Shown here piece after piece: positions 49,399 to 59,229 of a DNA stretch of 64,000 nt. This stretch comes from Zoogloeaceae bacterium (lineage in GTDB: Bacteria; Pseudomonadota; Gammaproteobacteria; Burkholderiales; Rhodocyclaceae). Numbering within the stretch: the first letter of the stretch is position 1; every line of letters begins with the position of its first letter. The translations under genes and the position numbers were made by a program. Location of the stretch: NCBI GenBank assembly GCA_024235655.1, contig JACKLY010000005.1, positions 124,001 to 188,000 on the forward strand, read 5' to 3'. A model generated the notes under the pieces. That model was not told the origin of the DNA. It saw only the letters and a list, made by a program, of their open reading frames with translations, and made no database searches.

Positions 49399-51186
49399 AT
49401 GGTCGCTTCCTTTGCCCTGCTCGATTTGCCGGGAGGCGGCGGGCTGCTGTTCAGTGACCTGAGGGAGACGATTCCGGTTGTTGATGCAGGCAGTTTTCAG
49501 CAGGGCTGTGCGCGGGCGGAGGCTGCCGCAGCACAGGGCTGGCATGTCGTTGCTGCGCTGGATTACGAACTGGGGTACGCCCTGGAGCCTGCTGTTAAGG
49601 CCGGCAGCAAAAAACCGTCGGATGCGCATGCCGGTTCCAGTCTCGGCCACTTCTGGGTTTTTTCCGAGCGACAAGTGCTGGATGCCAGCCAGTATGCGAC
49701 GCATTTGGCTGCGCTCTCTGGGTTGCCGCCGCGCCCGGCAAGCGTGGAAAACTTCGTGCCGCAACTGCATGCCGCTGCTTATTCCCGCGGTGCAGAGAAA
49801 ATTCTCGACTACATCGCCGCGGGGGATTGCTATCAGGTCAACCTGACCTTCCCCTTTACCGGCACCTGCATTGGCGACCCGCTGGCGCTCTATGCCCGCT
49901 TGCGCTCGGCACAGCCGGTGGCCTGTGGCGGACTCATCGTGACGCCATCGCGCTGTGTGCTGTCGTTGTCGCCTGAGCTCTTTGTCGAGCGCCATAAAGG
50001 CCGCTTGCATGCCCGGCCAATGAAAGGCACCGCGCCTCGTAGTAGAGATACCAGCACGGATAACGAGGCTAAGGCTGGACTGCAGGCCTCCGCCAAGGAC
50101 AGGGCCGAGAACGTGATGATCGTGGATCTGATCCGCAATGATCTGGGTCGTGTCGCGCAGCCGGGAAGCGTGGTGGTGGAATCGCTCTGTGATATCGAGA
50201 GCTATCCCAGCGTGCACCAGATGACCTCGTCGGTTTCTGCCGCGTGTGATGCCGATCTGGCAACGGTGCTGACGGCGTTGTTTCCCTGCGGGTCGATTAC
50301 CGGTGCGCCCAAAGTGCGTGCCATGCAGATTATCCATGAGCTTGAGTCGGCGCCGCGCGGCTTGTATACCGGAGCTATCGGTTGGGTAGGTGCCGGCGGG
50401 GATTTCAGTTTCAATGTGGCGATCCGTACCCTGCAAGTGGCGGCGGATGGTCAGGTGGCTTATGGTGTAGGCAGCGGTGTTGTCGCCGACTCACAGCCTG
50501 CTGCCGAGTATGCGGAGTGTCTGCTCAAGGCGAGTTTTGTGACGCAGGCAGATCCGGGTTTCCGCCTGATCGAAACCCTGCGCCTGGAAGGGGGCGCCTA
50601 CCCGCTGCTTGATCTGCATCTGGCCCGACTCCTGCACTCCGCCAGGGCACTGGCTTTTACCTGTGAAGAATCGGACGTGCGTGCCTTGCTGCTGGCAAAG
50701 GCCAGCCAGCACCCGCATGGCGTTATGCGTGTCCGTCTGACGCTGGGGCGGGCTGGTGATTTCGAAGTGACTCTGGCAGCTTTGCCGCCCACGCCGGAAG
50801 ATATGCAAGTCGTCGTGTCCAAGCGCCGTGTGCACTCATCCGACCCGTGGCTGCGCCACAAGACCACAGTGCGCGACGTGTATGAAGCCGAGCTGGTAGC
50901 CCTGCAGTCACGACCGCAGGTATTTGATGCGCTGTTCTTCAACGAGCGTGGCGAGTTGGCCGAAGGAGCGCGCAGCAGCATCTTCCTGCGCAAGGCGGCT
51001 GGCCAGGCGCTGCTGACGCCGGCACTCACTTGTGGTGTCTTGCCCGGCGTGCTGCGGCATTCGCTGTTGTTGAGCGGGCAGGCAGAGGAGGCGGTGCTGA
51101 ATGAGGCCGACCTGCTTGCGGCGGTCGAGCTGTATCTCGGCAATGCCTTGCGCGGCTTGATCCCGGTGACGCTGACGGTCACCTGA
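49399..51186 (+). CDS. pabB: Fused aminodeoxychorismate synthase I / aminodeoxychorismate lyase (PabB-PabC)
   Basis: 595 residues from ATG 49399. The first two thirds (about 90-370) form the chorismate-binding domain, with the PabB-type active-site lysine (PMKGT, Lys219), MIVDLIRNDLGRV and the FPCGSITGAPK loop. The last third (about 385-590) is a class IV PLP fold with the Schiff-base Lys in RHKTTVRD and a NERGELAEGARSSIF segment. Together they take chorismate to 4-aminobenzoate for folate; the glutaminase PabA must be encoded elsewhere. In most bacteria the two are separate genes. Confidence 0.92.
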   Translation: MVASFALLDLPGGGGLLFSDLRETIPVVDAGSFQQGCARAEAAAAQGWHVVAALDYELGYALEPAVKAGSKKPSDAHAGSSLGHFWVFSERQVLDASQYATHLAALSGLPPRPASVENFVPQLHAAAYSRGAEKILDYIAAGDCYQVNLTFPFTGTCIGDPLALYARLRSAQPVACGGLIVTPSRCVLSLSPELFVERHKGRLHARPMKGTAPRSRDTSTDNEAKAGLQASAKDRAENVMIVDLIRNDLGRVAQPGSVVVESLCDIESYPSVHQMTSSVSAACDADLATVLTALFPCGSITGAPKVRAMQIIHELESAPRGLYTGAIGWVGAGGDFSFNVAIRTLQVAADGQVAYGVGSGVVADSQPAAEYAECLLKASFVTQADPGFRLIETLRLEGGAYPLLDLHLARLLHSARALAFTCEESDVRALLLAKASQHPHGVMRVRLTLGRAGDFEVTLAALPPTPEDMQVVVSKRRVHSSDPWLRHKTTVRDVYEAELVALQSRPQVFDALFFNERGELAEGARSSIFLRKAAGQALLTPALTCGVLPGVLRHSLLLSGQAEEAVLNEADLLAAVELYLGNALRGLIPVTLTVT

Positions 51187-51216
51187 GATCACTGCCACAA
51201 GGTTTGCAGAGCGAGC

Positions 51217-54066
51217 TTAGCCCAGCCGTGCCAGTTGTGGCTTGAGCTTGTCGAGCGTGGCGCCAAAGTCGGCGACCCGCTTTTTCTCCTGCTCGACTAC
51301 CGCCGCTGGTGCGCGGGCGACAAAGCTTTCATTGCCCAGCTTGGCGTTGGCCTTGGCGATCTCGCCCTCAAGACGGGCGATTTCCTTGCTGAGTCGTTCG
51401 CGCTCGGCGGCAACGTCGATTTCCACCTTGAGCATGACGCGGAATTCACCAGCCACGGCAACCGGTGCCGCCAGTTCATCAGCCAGCTTGTCGAACTCGT
51501 CGCCGACGATCTGCACGTCCGAGAGCTTGGCCAGGCCGGCGATGTAGGGGGCAAATTCCTTCAGCGTCTCGGCCTTGCCGGCCGCAATCAGCGGCAGTTT
51601 TTGCGCCGGCGAAATGTTCATTTCGCCACGCAGATTGCGACAGGCGTAGACGACGTCCTTGAGCAGTTGCACCTTGGCTTCACTCGCTTCACAGATGCGT
51701 TCAGGCTGGGCGACCGGGTAGGGCGCCAGCATGATCGAATCGTGTGACTTGCGGCCGGCGATCGGAGCGACGGTCTGCCACAGTTCCTCGGTGATGAACG
51801 GGATCAGCGGGTGGGCGAGACGGAGCACGGTTTCCAGTACGCGCACGAGCGTGCGGCGGGTGCCGCGTGCTTCGGCATCGCTGCCAGACTGCATGCGCAC
51901 CTTGGCCAGTTCCAGATACCAGTCGCAGAACTCGTCCCAGACGAACTCATAGAGTTCACGTGCCAGCAGGTCGAAGCGATAGTCGGCGAAATGCTTGCCC
52001 ATCTCGGCTTCGGTGCGTTGCAGGCGGCTGACGATCCAGCGGTCGGCAAAGCCGAAGTCGAGCTTCGCTTCACCATTGGCCGGCACCTTGCAGGCGCCGC
52101 CAGCACCTTGTTCATGGGTGAGCGCGAGGTCGTGACCATCGACGTTCATCAGCACGAAGCGAGTGGCGTTCCACAGCTTGTTGCAGAAGTTGCGGTAGCC
52201 CTCGCAGCGGCCGAGGTCGAACTTGATGTCGCGACCGGGGCTGGCCAGCGAGAGGAAGGTGAAGCGCAGTGCGTCAGTGCCGAAGGCCTGGATGCCGGCC
52301 GGGAATTCCTTGCGCGTGCGCTTTTCGATCTGCGCTGCCTGCTTCGGGTTCATCAGGCCGGTGGTGCGTTTCTTGACCAGATCGTCGATGCCGATGCCGT
52401 CGATGAGGTCGATCGGGTCGAGCACGTTGCCCTTCGATTTCGACATCTTCTGGCCTTCCGCGTCGCGGATCAGGCCATGCACATAGACGTGCTTGAACGG
52501 GATCTTGCCGGTGATGTGCTTGGTCATCATGACCATGCGTGCCACCCAGAAGAAGATGATGTCGAAGCCGGTGACCAGCACCGTCGACGGCAGGTAGAGG
52601 TCAAGCGCCGGGTTCGACTTGGCCGGCCACTCCGGTGTCCAGTCCAGCGTCGAGAACGGCCACAGGGCGGAGGAATACCAGGTGTCGAGCACGTCCGGGT
52701 CGCGCGTCAGCACGCCGGCGTAACCGGCCTTGTCGGCTTCGGCACGGGCTTCTTCCTCGCTGTGGGCAACGAAGATCTCGCCATTGACGCCATACCAGGC
52801 CGGAATCTGGTGGCCCCACCACAGCTGGCGCGAGATGCACCAGTCCTGGATGTTGTTCAGCCACTGGTTGTAGGTGTTGACCCAGTTCTCGGGTACGAAC
52901 TTGATCTCGCCGGAAGCCACCACGTCAAGCGCCTTCTCGGTGATCGATTTGCCGTCAGCACCCGGTTTGCTCATGGCGACGAACCACTGGTCGGTCAGCA
53001 TCGGTTCGATGACGACGCCGGTACGGTCGCCGCGCGGCACCTTGAGCTTGTGCTTGTCGGTTTTCTCCAGCACGCCGAGGGCTTCGAGGTCGGCGACGAC
53101 GGCCTTACGCGCGTCAAAGCGATCCAGGCCGCGATACTTCTCCGGCGCGTGGTCGTTGATCTTGGCGTCCAGCGTCAGGATCGAGATGATCGGCAGGCTG
53201 TGGCGCTGGCCGACCGCGTAGTCGTTGAAGTCGTGCGCCGGGGTGACCTTGACGCAGCCGGTGCCGAATTCGAGGTCGACATAGCTGTCGGCGATGATCG
53301 GGATCTCTCGGTCGCACAAGGGCAGCTTCACCGTCTTGCCGATCAGGGTCTTGTAGCGTTCATCTTCCGGATGCACCATCACCGCGGTGTCGCCGAGCAT
53401 GGTTTCCGGGCGCGTCGTGGCAACCGTCAGGCTGCCCGAGCCGTCGGCCAGAGGGTAGCGGATGTGCCAGAGGAAACCGTCTTCCTCCTCGCTCACCACT
53501 TCCAGATCGGAGACGGCGGTGTGCAACGTCGGATCCCAGTTAACCAGCCGTTTGCCGCGGTAGATCAGGCCCTCCTTGAACATGCGGACGAAGGTTTCGG
53601 TGACGATCTTCGACAGCCCCTCATCCATCGTGAAGCGCTCGCGCTTCCAGTCAGGCGAGGTGCCCAGCCGGCGCATCTGCTTGGTGATGGTGTTGCCCGA
53701 GTATTCCTTCCACTCCCAGACTTTCTCCAGAAACTTCTCACGACCAAGGTCGTGGCGCGAGATGCCCTGTGCATCCAGCTGGCGCTCGACGACGATCTGC
53801 GTCGCGATGCCGGCATGATCGGTGCCCGGCTGCCATAGCGTGTTGTGGCCGAGCATCCGGTAGTGCCGGGTCAGCGCATCCATGATTGCCTGATTGAAGC
53901 CGTGGCCCATGTGCAGCGTGCCGGTGACGTTCGGCGGTGGCAGCAGGATGCAGAAGGCGTTGGTATTGTTGGTGTCGAGGCCGGCGTCAAAGTAGCCGTT
54001 CTCTTCCCATTGCGGGTACCAGCGGCGCTCGATGTCGGCCGGCTCAAAACTCTTGGCAAGTTCCAT
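51217..54066 (-). CDS. valS: Valyl-tRNA synthetase
   Basis: 949 residues from ATG 54066 (MELAKSFEPADIERRW). The long upstream open frame is out of family. Class I motifs are GTLHMGHG for HIGH and GQKMSKSKGN for KMSKS; the editing CP1 domain lies between them, and a C-terminal coiled coil ends the protein. It charges tRNA-Val and edits Thr mischarging. It is the last gene of the holC-region cluster, separated from the small hypothetical gene by 166 bp of non-coding DNA. Confidence 0.98.
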   Translation of the reverse strand: MELAKSFEPADIERRWYPQWEENGYFDAGLDTNNTNAFCILLPPPNVTGTLHMGHGFNQAIMDALTRHYRMLGHNTLWQPGTDHAGIATQIVVERQLDAQGISRHDLGREKFLEKVWEWKEYSGNTITKQMRRLGTSPDWKRERFTMDEGLSKIVTETFVRMFKEGLIYRGKRLVNWDPTLHTAVSDLEVVSEEEDGFLWHIRYPLADGSGSLTVATTRPETMLGDTAVMVHPEDERYKTLIGKTVKLPLCDREIPIIADSYVDLEFGTGCVKVTPAHDFNDYAVGQRHSLPIISILTLDAKINDHAPEKYRGLDRFDARKAVVADLEALGVLEKTDKHKLKVPRGDRTGVVIEPMLTDQWFVAMSKPGADGKSITEKALDVVASGEIKFVPENWVNTYNQWLNNIQDWCISRQLWWGHQIPAWYGVNGEIFVAHSEEEARAEADKAGYAGVLTRDPDVLDTWYSSALWPFSTLDWTPEWPAKSNPALDLYLPSTVLVTGFDIIFFWVARMVMMTKHITGKIPFKHVYVHGLIRDAEGQKMSKSKGNVLDPIDLIDGIGIDDLVKKRTTGLMNPKQAAQIEKRTRKEFPAGIQAFGTDALRFTFLSLASPGRDIKFDLGRCEGYRNFCNKLWNATRFVLMNVDGHDLALTHEQGAGGACKVPANGEAKLDFGFADRWIVSRLQRTEAEMGKHFADYRFDLLARELYEFVWDEFCDWYLELAKVRMQSGSDAEARGTRRTLVRVLETVLRLAHPLIPFITEELWQTVAPIAGRKSHDSIMLAPYPVAQPERICEASEAKVQLLKDVVYACRNLRGEMNISPAQKLPLIAAGKAETLKEFAPYIAGLAKLSDVQIVGDEFDKLADELAAPVAVAGEFRVMLKVEIDVAAERERLSKEIARLEGEIAKANAKLGNESFVARAPAAVVEQEKKRVADFGATLDKLKPQLARLG

Positions 54067-54232
54067 AGGAAGCGGGGGAGAAAAACCAGAAGGAAAGCCG
54101 GCGATTATACCGGATTGCATGGCCTCTCCGATGGCTCGTCCGCGGTGCCGGCATGGCTGCCGCCACCGGCATTGTGTGGCTTGCCATTCCGACCCTGTTA
54201 ATTTTACGGCTTGCTTTTGTGTGGTGTAGACG

Positions 54233-54655
54233 TCAGGCCGGATCGTTATCCTGATCGTCCAGCGGCAGGCGGAGCTGTTCCCGCCGTGCGAGAAAATCCT
54301 TGATGGCGTCGTTGGCAGTGTCGAGAATGCCGCGGCGCAGATCGGCTTCAAGCACCGCGAGGCTCGCTTCGACGAGGCTCGGCAGTTCTGCGGCAAGACG
54401 ACGTTCCAGCGAGTGGGCGAACTCGGCGGAGAGTCGGGCCGCCAGTGTTTCGTCAAAACGGTCGCGGCTGGCCGCTGCGGCCGGGGCCTCCGGCATGACC
54501 TCTTCCGTGAGTACGGGGATGTCGAATTCCTGCGGTGGAGTAACCGGGTCGGTGAGAACCGGAAAATCTTCGAGCTGGACGGTGCTGGCGGCGACAAAGC
54601 TGCGCCGGCGGCGCATCAGCGAGTCAGCACGCGAAACAATGTCGTCGCTGCTCAT
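54233..54655 (-). CDS. Hypothetical protein between holC and valS
   Basis: 140 residues, no membrane helix or signal peptide. It is rich in Ala, Glu and Arg. The C-terminal half is a long amphipathic helix (about 65-125, with ARLSAEFAHSLERRLAAELP) that may form a coiled coil. The N-terminal half is Pro-rich and probably disordered. Its ATG overlaps the holC stop by one base, so it is translated with holC. I do not recognise a family; a small role tied to DNA replication or to valS is conceivable, but unsupported. Confidence 0.7.
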   Translation of the reverse strand: MSSDDIVSRADSLMRRRRSFVAASTVQLEDFPVLTDPVTPPQEFDIPVLTEEVMPEAPAAAASRDRFDETLAARLSAEFAHSLERRLAAELPSLVEASLAVLEADLRRGILDTANDAIKDFLARREQLRLPLDDQDNDPA

Positions 54656-55080
54656 CAGGCTTTCCCGGCCAGGTCGAGGCTTGTGATTTCATAACCCCGA
54701 TCCTTGTAGAACTTGAAGCGCTCGCGTGCCGGCAGCCGGACATCCGGATCTTCGCTGACCACTTCAATGACGCTGGTAAAGCGCGAGAAGCCGGGCGGGA
54801 TATCGCCCGAGAGATTCATCAGTCGCTCGTCCTGTGGCAGGTCATCAAGCTTGTTTGTGATGATGACCGGTGTTTCTCCAGCCAGCGGCGAGCCGCTGGC
54901 GACATGCGGCACGAAGCCGGTCGGCTGCTGCACCCACAATGCCCGATCGAGTGCGCTGGCAATTGCCGTATCGGGAGCATAGACGAGCAGGGGTTTCTTC
55001 TGGGCGCAGGCCTTGGTGATCAGGCCTGCTGCCGCAAGGATGCGATTGGCCGCGCCGTGGTAGAAGAAAACCTGGGTCAA
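54655..55080 (-). CDS. holC: DNA polymerase III chi subunit
   Basis: 141 residues from TTG 55080, which overlaps the pepA stop as TTGA; no ATG nearby gives a HolC-like N-terminus. MTQVFFYHGAANRILAAAGL, ACAQKKPLLVYAPDTAIA and the ERFKFYKDRGYEITSLDL end are typical of chi. Chi links the clamp loader to single-strand-binding protein at the replication fork. The order valS-hypothetical-holC-pepA is standard for this clade. Confidence 0.92.
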   Translation of the reverse strand: MTQVFFYHGAANRILAAAGLITKACAQKKPLLVYAPDTAIASALDRALWVQQPTGFVPHVASGSPLAGETPVIITNKLDDLPQDERLMNLSGDIPPGFSRFTSVIEVVSEDPDVRLPARERFKFYKDRGYEITSLDLAGKA

Positions 55081-56573
55081 TGGAGTTTGCCGGCGCGTTG
55101 CAGCAGGAAATGGGTCAGCAGCGGCACCGGGCGCCCGGTAGCGCCTTTTTCGCCGCCGGATTTCCATGCCGTGCCGGCGATATCGAGGTGCGCCCAGTCG
55201 TATTTCTTGGTGAAGCGCGAGAGGAAGCAGGCAGCAGTGATTACCCCCGCGTAACGGCCGCCGATATTGGCCATGTCGGCAAAATTGCTCTTCAGCAAAT
55301 CCTGATAGTCATCCCACAGCGGCATTTGCCAGGCCCGGTCGTTGGCTTCTTCTCCGGCATCGACCAGGTCACGGGCAAGACTGTCCTTGTTGGCAAAGAG
55401 GCCGCTGGCCACCTGGCCAAGGGCCACAACACAGGCGCCGGTCAGCGTTGCTACATCGATCACGGTTTCCGGCTGGAAGCGTTCGCTATAGGTCAGTGCG
55501 TCGCAGAGAACCAAGCGGCCTTCGGCATCCGTGTTGAGAATTTCAATGGTCTGGCCGGACATCGAGGTCACAATGTCACCCGGCTTGCTCGCCGCGCCGC
55601 CTGGCATATTTTCGGAGGCCGGCACGACCATGGTTACATTGAGCGGCAGCTTCATCTGGGCCACGGCTTTCATTGTGCCCAATACGCTGGCTGCGCCGCA
55701 CATGTCGAACTTCATCTCGTCCATCTCGGCACCCGGCTTGAGCGAAATGCCGCCACTGTCGAAGGTGATGCCCTTGCCGACCAGCACAACCGGCTTGTCG
55801 CCAGCGCCGCCCCCCTTGTGGTGCAGTACGATCAGTTTGGGGGGCTGGTGTGAACCCTTAGCGACCGAGAGCAGGGAGCCCATGCCCAGTGCTTCCATGT
55901 CGGCGCGTTCGAGTACTTCGCATTCCAGTTGATGGTCCTTGGCGATCTGCATGGCAGTTTCGGCCAGATGGGTCGGGGTGCAGATATTTCCGGGGCGATT
56001 GCCCAGATTCTTGGCCAGTGCCATGCCCTCGGCAATGGCCAGCCCCTGGGTCAGTGCTTCTTCGGCAGGCGTTAGTTCATTCCGGCGTTCGACGGCAAAA
56101 GTGAGCTTGCGCAGCGGCCGGCGAACTTCGTCCTTTTTGCTCTTGAACTGGTCGAAGCGATAGATGGTTTCCTGCGCAATGATGCTGGCCTGCCGCACAC
56201 GCCAGGCCACATCGCGCTTGCGCACGGGAACTTCGGTGAGAAAGATGGTGCCGTCGAAGGAGCCGGTTTCGTTCAGTGTCTTGACGGCGATTCGCACCGC
56301 CTGGCAGAACTCTTTCTCGCGAAATTCCTTTTCCTTGCCGAGGCCGACCAGCAGCACACGATCACAGAGCGTGCCGGGCACATTGTGCAAAAGGAGCGTG
56401 GTTCCCGACTTTCCCTCCATGTCGCCGCGCCGGATGATGTCGGAGAGGTGATTGCGGGAGGCGTTGTCGATCAGTTCGCCGGGCAGGGTGAGCTTGCGTG
56501 GCTCGAAAACGCCAACGACCACACAGGCACTGCGCTGCTTTTCCGGACTTCCACTTTTTATGCTAAATTCCAC
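55077..56573 (-). CDS. pepA: Leucyl aminopeptidase (PepA, M17)
   Basis: 498 residues from GTG 56573, with AAAGGAG seven bases before it. An ATG 10 codons upstream lacks a good ribosome site. The two-metal centre is VGKGITFDSGGISLKPG (Lys, Asp), the NTDAEGRLVLCDALTY signature of M17, and the DMCGAASVLG helix. It removes N-terminal residues in the cytosol and in some species binds DNA. It is divergent from lptF across 69 bp and is translationally linked to holC. Confidence 0.97.
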   Translation of the reverse strand: MEFSIKSGSPEKQRSACVVVGVFEPRKLTLPGELIDNASRNHLSDIIRRGDMEGKSGTTLLLHNVPGTLCDRVLLVGLGKEKEFREKEFCQAVRIAVKTLNETGSFDGTIFLTEVPVRKRDVAWRVRQASIIAQETIYRFDQFKSKKDEVRRPLRKLTFAVERRNELTPAEEALTQGLAIAEGMALAKNLGNRPGNICTPTHLAETAMQIAKDHQLECEVLERADMEALGMGSLLSVAKGSHQPPKLIVLHHKGGGAGDKPVVLVGKGITFDSGGISLKPGAEMDEMKFDMCGAASVLGTMKAVAQMKLPLNVTMVVPASENMPGGAASKPGDIVTSMSGQTIEILNTDAEGRLVLCDALTYSERFQPETVIDVATLTGACVVALGQVASGLFANKDSLARDLVDAGEEANDRAWQMPLWDDYQDLLKSNFADMANIGGRYAGVITAACFLSRFTKKYDWAHLDIAGTAWKSGGEKGATGRPVPLLTHFLLQRAGKLH

Positions 56574-56642
56574 TGGCCGCTCCTTTAGGCAGGGTTTTCG
56601 CAAAACCTGATTATCACCGCAGCTTTTCTAATAAGTCAAAGC

Positions 56643-57722
56643 ATGGTCTTCCAGCGTGCCGTCAGGCGCGAATTTGCTCATACCGCCGCTGGCGTGTTCG
56701 TAGCCTTGTTCGCCATCATGGTCTCCATTCAGGCAATACGCCTGCTGGGTGATGCTGCTGCCGGCAGTGTTGCTTCCGAGGCTGTCCTGCCCCTTCTCGG
56801 CTTCGCTGCCTTGAACTATTCGGCGTATTTGCTCTCCCTGACGCTTTTTGTCTCGATTTTGCTCTCTTTGTCTCGCAGCTACCGCGATTCGGAAATGGTC
56901 GTCTGGTTTTCTTCCGGCTTGTCGCTGACTGCCTGGATCCGGCCGGTGATTGTGTTCGCGGCGCCATTGGTGCTGGCGATTGCTGCACTGACGCTGGTGC
57001 TGGCACCGTGGGCGCAGGGGATGAGTTCAGAATTCAAGGAAAAAATGACGGTGCGCAGCGATGCGTCGCAAATTGCACCGGGCAGTTTCAAGGAAGCCTC
57101 TTCCACCGACCGGGTTGTGTTTGTCGAAGCCATCGGTGCCGACCAGACCTCGGTCAACAACGTTTTCATCAGTGGTTTCCAGCACGGCAAGCTTGGTGTG
57201 ACCATGGCCAGCAAGGGCTACCAGGAAACCGCCGAGAATGGCGACCGTTTCATGGTGCTGGAAAAGGGGCGGCGCTACGAGGTGATTCCGGGAACGCCTG
57301 AATTCCGCATCATGGAGTTCGATAGCTACGCCTTGCGCGTGCAAACCCGTGAGGCAAGGGGGATCGAGCGCACGGTCTCCAGCGAGCCGACCCTGAGCCT
57401 GGCGACATCGCCTGACCGTCGCGCTCGGGCCGAGCTGCTGTGGCGGCTGAATGTGCCGATTTCTGCCGTAGTCCTGGCCTTGCTGGCGATCCCGCTTTCA
57501 TTCGTCAATCCGCGTGCCGGGCGATCGGCCAACCTGATCCTGGCCCTGCTTGTGTACATGATCTACAGCAATCTGTTGTCGACCACCCAGGCCTGGGTGG
57601 CACAAGGCAAGGTTGAATTCCTGACCGGCATGCTGGCGGTGCATGCGCTGATGATCATTGCGTTGCCCTTGATGTTTGCGCGGCGCATTCTTGTCCTTTC
57701 TTTCCTGCGTCTGCGTCAATGA
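56643..57722 (+). CDS. lptF: LPS export permease LptF
   Basis: 359 residues, six helices in two groups of three flanking a periplasmic beta-jellyroll (about 120-260), with RELLWRL-type RAELLWRLNVPISAV after it. LptF pairs with LptG and the LptB ATPase to lift LPS out of the inner membrane. Its stop overlaps the lptG start (ATGA). Its presence near the PmrAB-like block is normal housekeeping context, not evidence of coregulation. Confidence 0.95.
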   Translation: MVFQRAVRREFAHTAAGVFVALFAIMVSIQAIRLLGDAAAGSVASEAVLPLLGFAALNYSAYLLSLTLFVSILLSLSRSYRDSEMVVWFSSGLSLTAWIRPVIVFAAPLVLAIAALTLVLAPWAQGMSSEFKEKMTVRSDASQIAPGSFKEASSTDRVVFVEAIGADQTSVNNVFISGFQHGKLGVTMASKGYQETAENGDRFMVLEKGRRYEVIPGTPEFRIMEFDSYALRVQTREARGIERTVSSEPTLSLATSPDRRARAELLWRLNVPISAVVLALLAIPLSFVNPRAGRSANLILALLVYMIYSNLLSTTQAWVAQGKVEFLTGMLAVHALMIIALPLMFARRILVLSFLRLRQ

Positions 57723-58792
57723 AGCTCTATCAGCGGTATCTTGCCAAGGAAGTCGCGCTGTCAGTGTTGCTGGTGCTGGTGGCATTCCTTGCCCTTTTCA
57801 GTTTTTTCGATCTGATCGGTGAACTGCGTGATATCGGCAAGGGGGGGTACAAGATCCAGCATGCGCTGGCCTTCATTACCCTGCGTTTGCCGGGGCGGGT
57901 GTATGAATTGATGCCGATTGCGGTCTTGATCGGCGCCCTGTATGCCTTGTCCACGCTGGCACGGCACTCTGAAATCACTGTCTTGCGTGCTTCTGGCATG
58001 TCCACTGGACGCCTGCTGTCGACTTTGCTGCAGATTGCCGTGGTGTTCGGATTGATTACCCTAATCATGGGCGAACTGGTTGCGCCGCCGGCAGAGCGGC
58101 TAGCCCGTCAGATGCGCCTGAGTGCTTTCGGCAAGCTGGTTTCTCAGGAGCTACGCACGGGTCTCTGGGTCAAGGACGGCATGACCTTCATCAATGTGCG
58201 CGCGGTGACGCCGGATGCCGAGTTGCGCAATATCCGTATCTACGAATTCGACGACAAGGCGCGCTTGGCTTCGGTCAGCGAAGCTGCCGAGGGCTATTAC
58301 GTGCCCCCGGCCAGCTGGATGCTGAAGAATGTGGTGCGTACCTCGCTCGATAACAACCGGGGCAGTGTCAGCTCGGAAAAGGAGGTGCTATGGCAGTCGG
58401 CTCTCAACCCGGACATTCTGTCCGTGCTCCTGGTGAAGCCGGAGAGCATGTCAATCCTGCACCTGACTTCCTATATCAAACACCTGCGAGCCAACAAGCA
58501 GAATAGCCAGCGCTATGAAATTGCCTTGTGGAAGAAGGCGGTTTACCCACTGGCAGCGCTGGTGATGATTGCGCTTGCGCTGCCCTTTGGCTATACCCAC
58601 AACCGGGTGGCTGGTGTCAGCCTGAAGATTTTTGCTGGGGTCATGATCGGCGTTCTCTTCCACATGCTGAATGGTCTGTTTTCCAGCCTCGGTGCCATCA
58701 ACAGCTGGCCGGCATTTGCCAGTGCAGCAGCGCCATCGCTGCTGTTCATGCTGGCGGCAGCGGGCATGTTGTGGTGGGTTGAGCGCCGCTAG
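57719..58792 (+). CDS. lptG: LPS export permease LptG
   Basis: 357 residues, six helices and a periplasmic jellyroll (about 125-270). The family N-terminus MKLYQRYLAKEVALSVLLVL and the coupling segment near LPGRVYELMPIAVLIGALYAL are clear. It forms the LptB2FG transporter with LptF. The coding sequence overlaps the convergent RDD gene by four bases at 58789-58792. Confidence 0.96.
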   Translation: MKLYQRYLAKEVALSVLLVLVAFLALFSFFDLIGELRDIGKGGYKIQHALAFITLRLPGRVYELMPIAVLIGALYALSTLARHSEITVLRASGMSTGRLLSTLLQIAVVFGLITLIMGELVAPPAERLARQMRLSAFGKLVSQELRTGLWVKDGMTFINVRAVTPDAELRNIRIYEFDDKARLASVSEAAEGYYVPPASWMLKNVVRTSLDNNRGSVSSEKEVLWQSALNPDILSVLLVKPESMSILHLTSYIKHLRANKQNSQRYEIALWKKAVYPLAALVMIALALPFGYTHNRVAGVSLKIFAGVMIGVLFHMLNGLFSSLGAINSWPAFASAAAPSLLFMLAAAGMLWWVERR

Positions 58793-59229
58793 CTGCCCTG
58801 GGTTTCGGCAATGATCCGGGTGCCGGCAATACGGTCATGCAGATACTGGCGCTCCGGATCAAACAGGGCCCAGACAATGCCTAGGCCGAACAGGCCGTAG
58901 CTGAACCAGGCGGCCATGTAGCGCAATACCGCCTGCGCTGGCCGGAGGCGCCGGCCATCAATATTAACGACCCGCAGTTTCCAGGTTTTCATGGCTAGGG
59001 TTTGTCCGCCGTTAAGCCAGAACCAGACAAAATAGATCATCAATACGAGAAAGAAATGCAGCCGGATCAGTGCGGCTGGTGCCTGCAGCTTGGTAAAGGC
59101 GCCGTAAAGGATGTGCGGGAATAGAAAGGCCACGGACAGCACGGCTGCAACGAGCAGCATTTCATAGACCAATGAAGCGAGGCGGCGGGCAAAACCAGGC
59201 CGATTGCCGGCGTTGATCACCGAGCTCAT
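58789..59229 (-). CDS. RDD-domain membrane protein
   Basis: 146 residues with three helices. RDD-type signature segments: the first helix after RPGFARRLASLVYE, NGGQTLAMKTWKLRVV and DPERQYLHDRIAGTRII. Function of RDD proteins is mostly unknown; some are ion antiporters. It is the last gene of the sigma-factor operon, overlapping DUF3106 upstream by four bases. Confidence 0.85.
   Translation of the reverse strand: MSSVINAGNRPGFARRLASLVYEMLLVAAVLSVAFLFPHILYGAFTKLQAPAALIRLHFFLVLMIYFVWFWLNGGQTLAMKTWKLRVVNIDGRRLRPAQAVLRYMAAWFSYGLFGLGIVWALFDPERQYLHDRIAGTRIIAETQGS

Noticed and set aside
51811..53838. 675-codon plus-strand open frame opposite valS
   Set aside because: Antisense shadow of valS; the translated product has no domain and the codon pattern follows valS.
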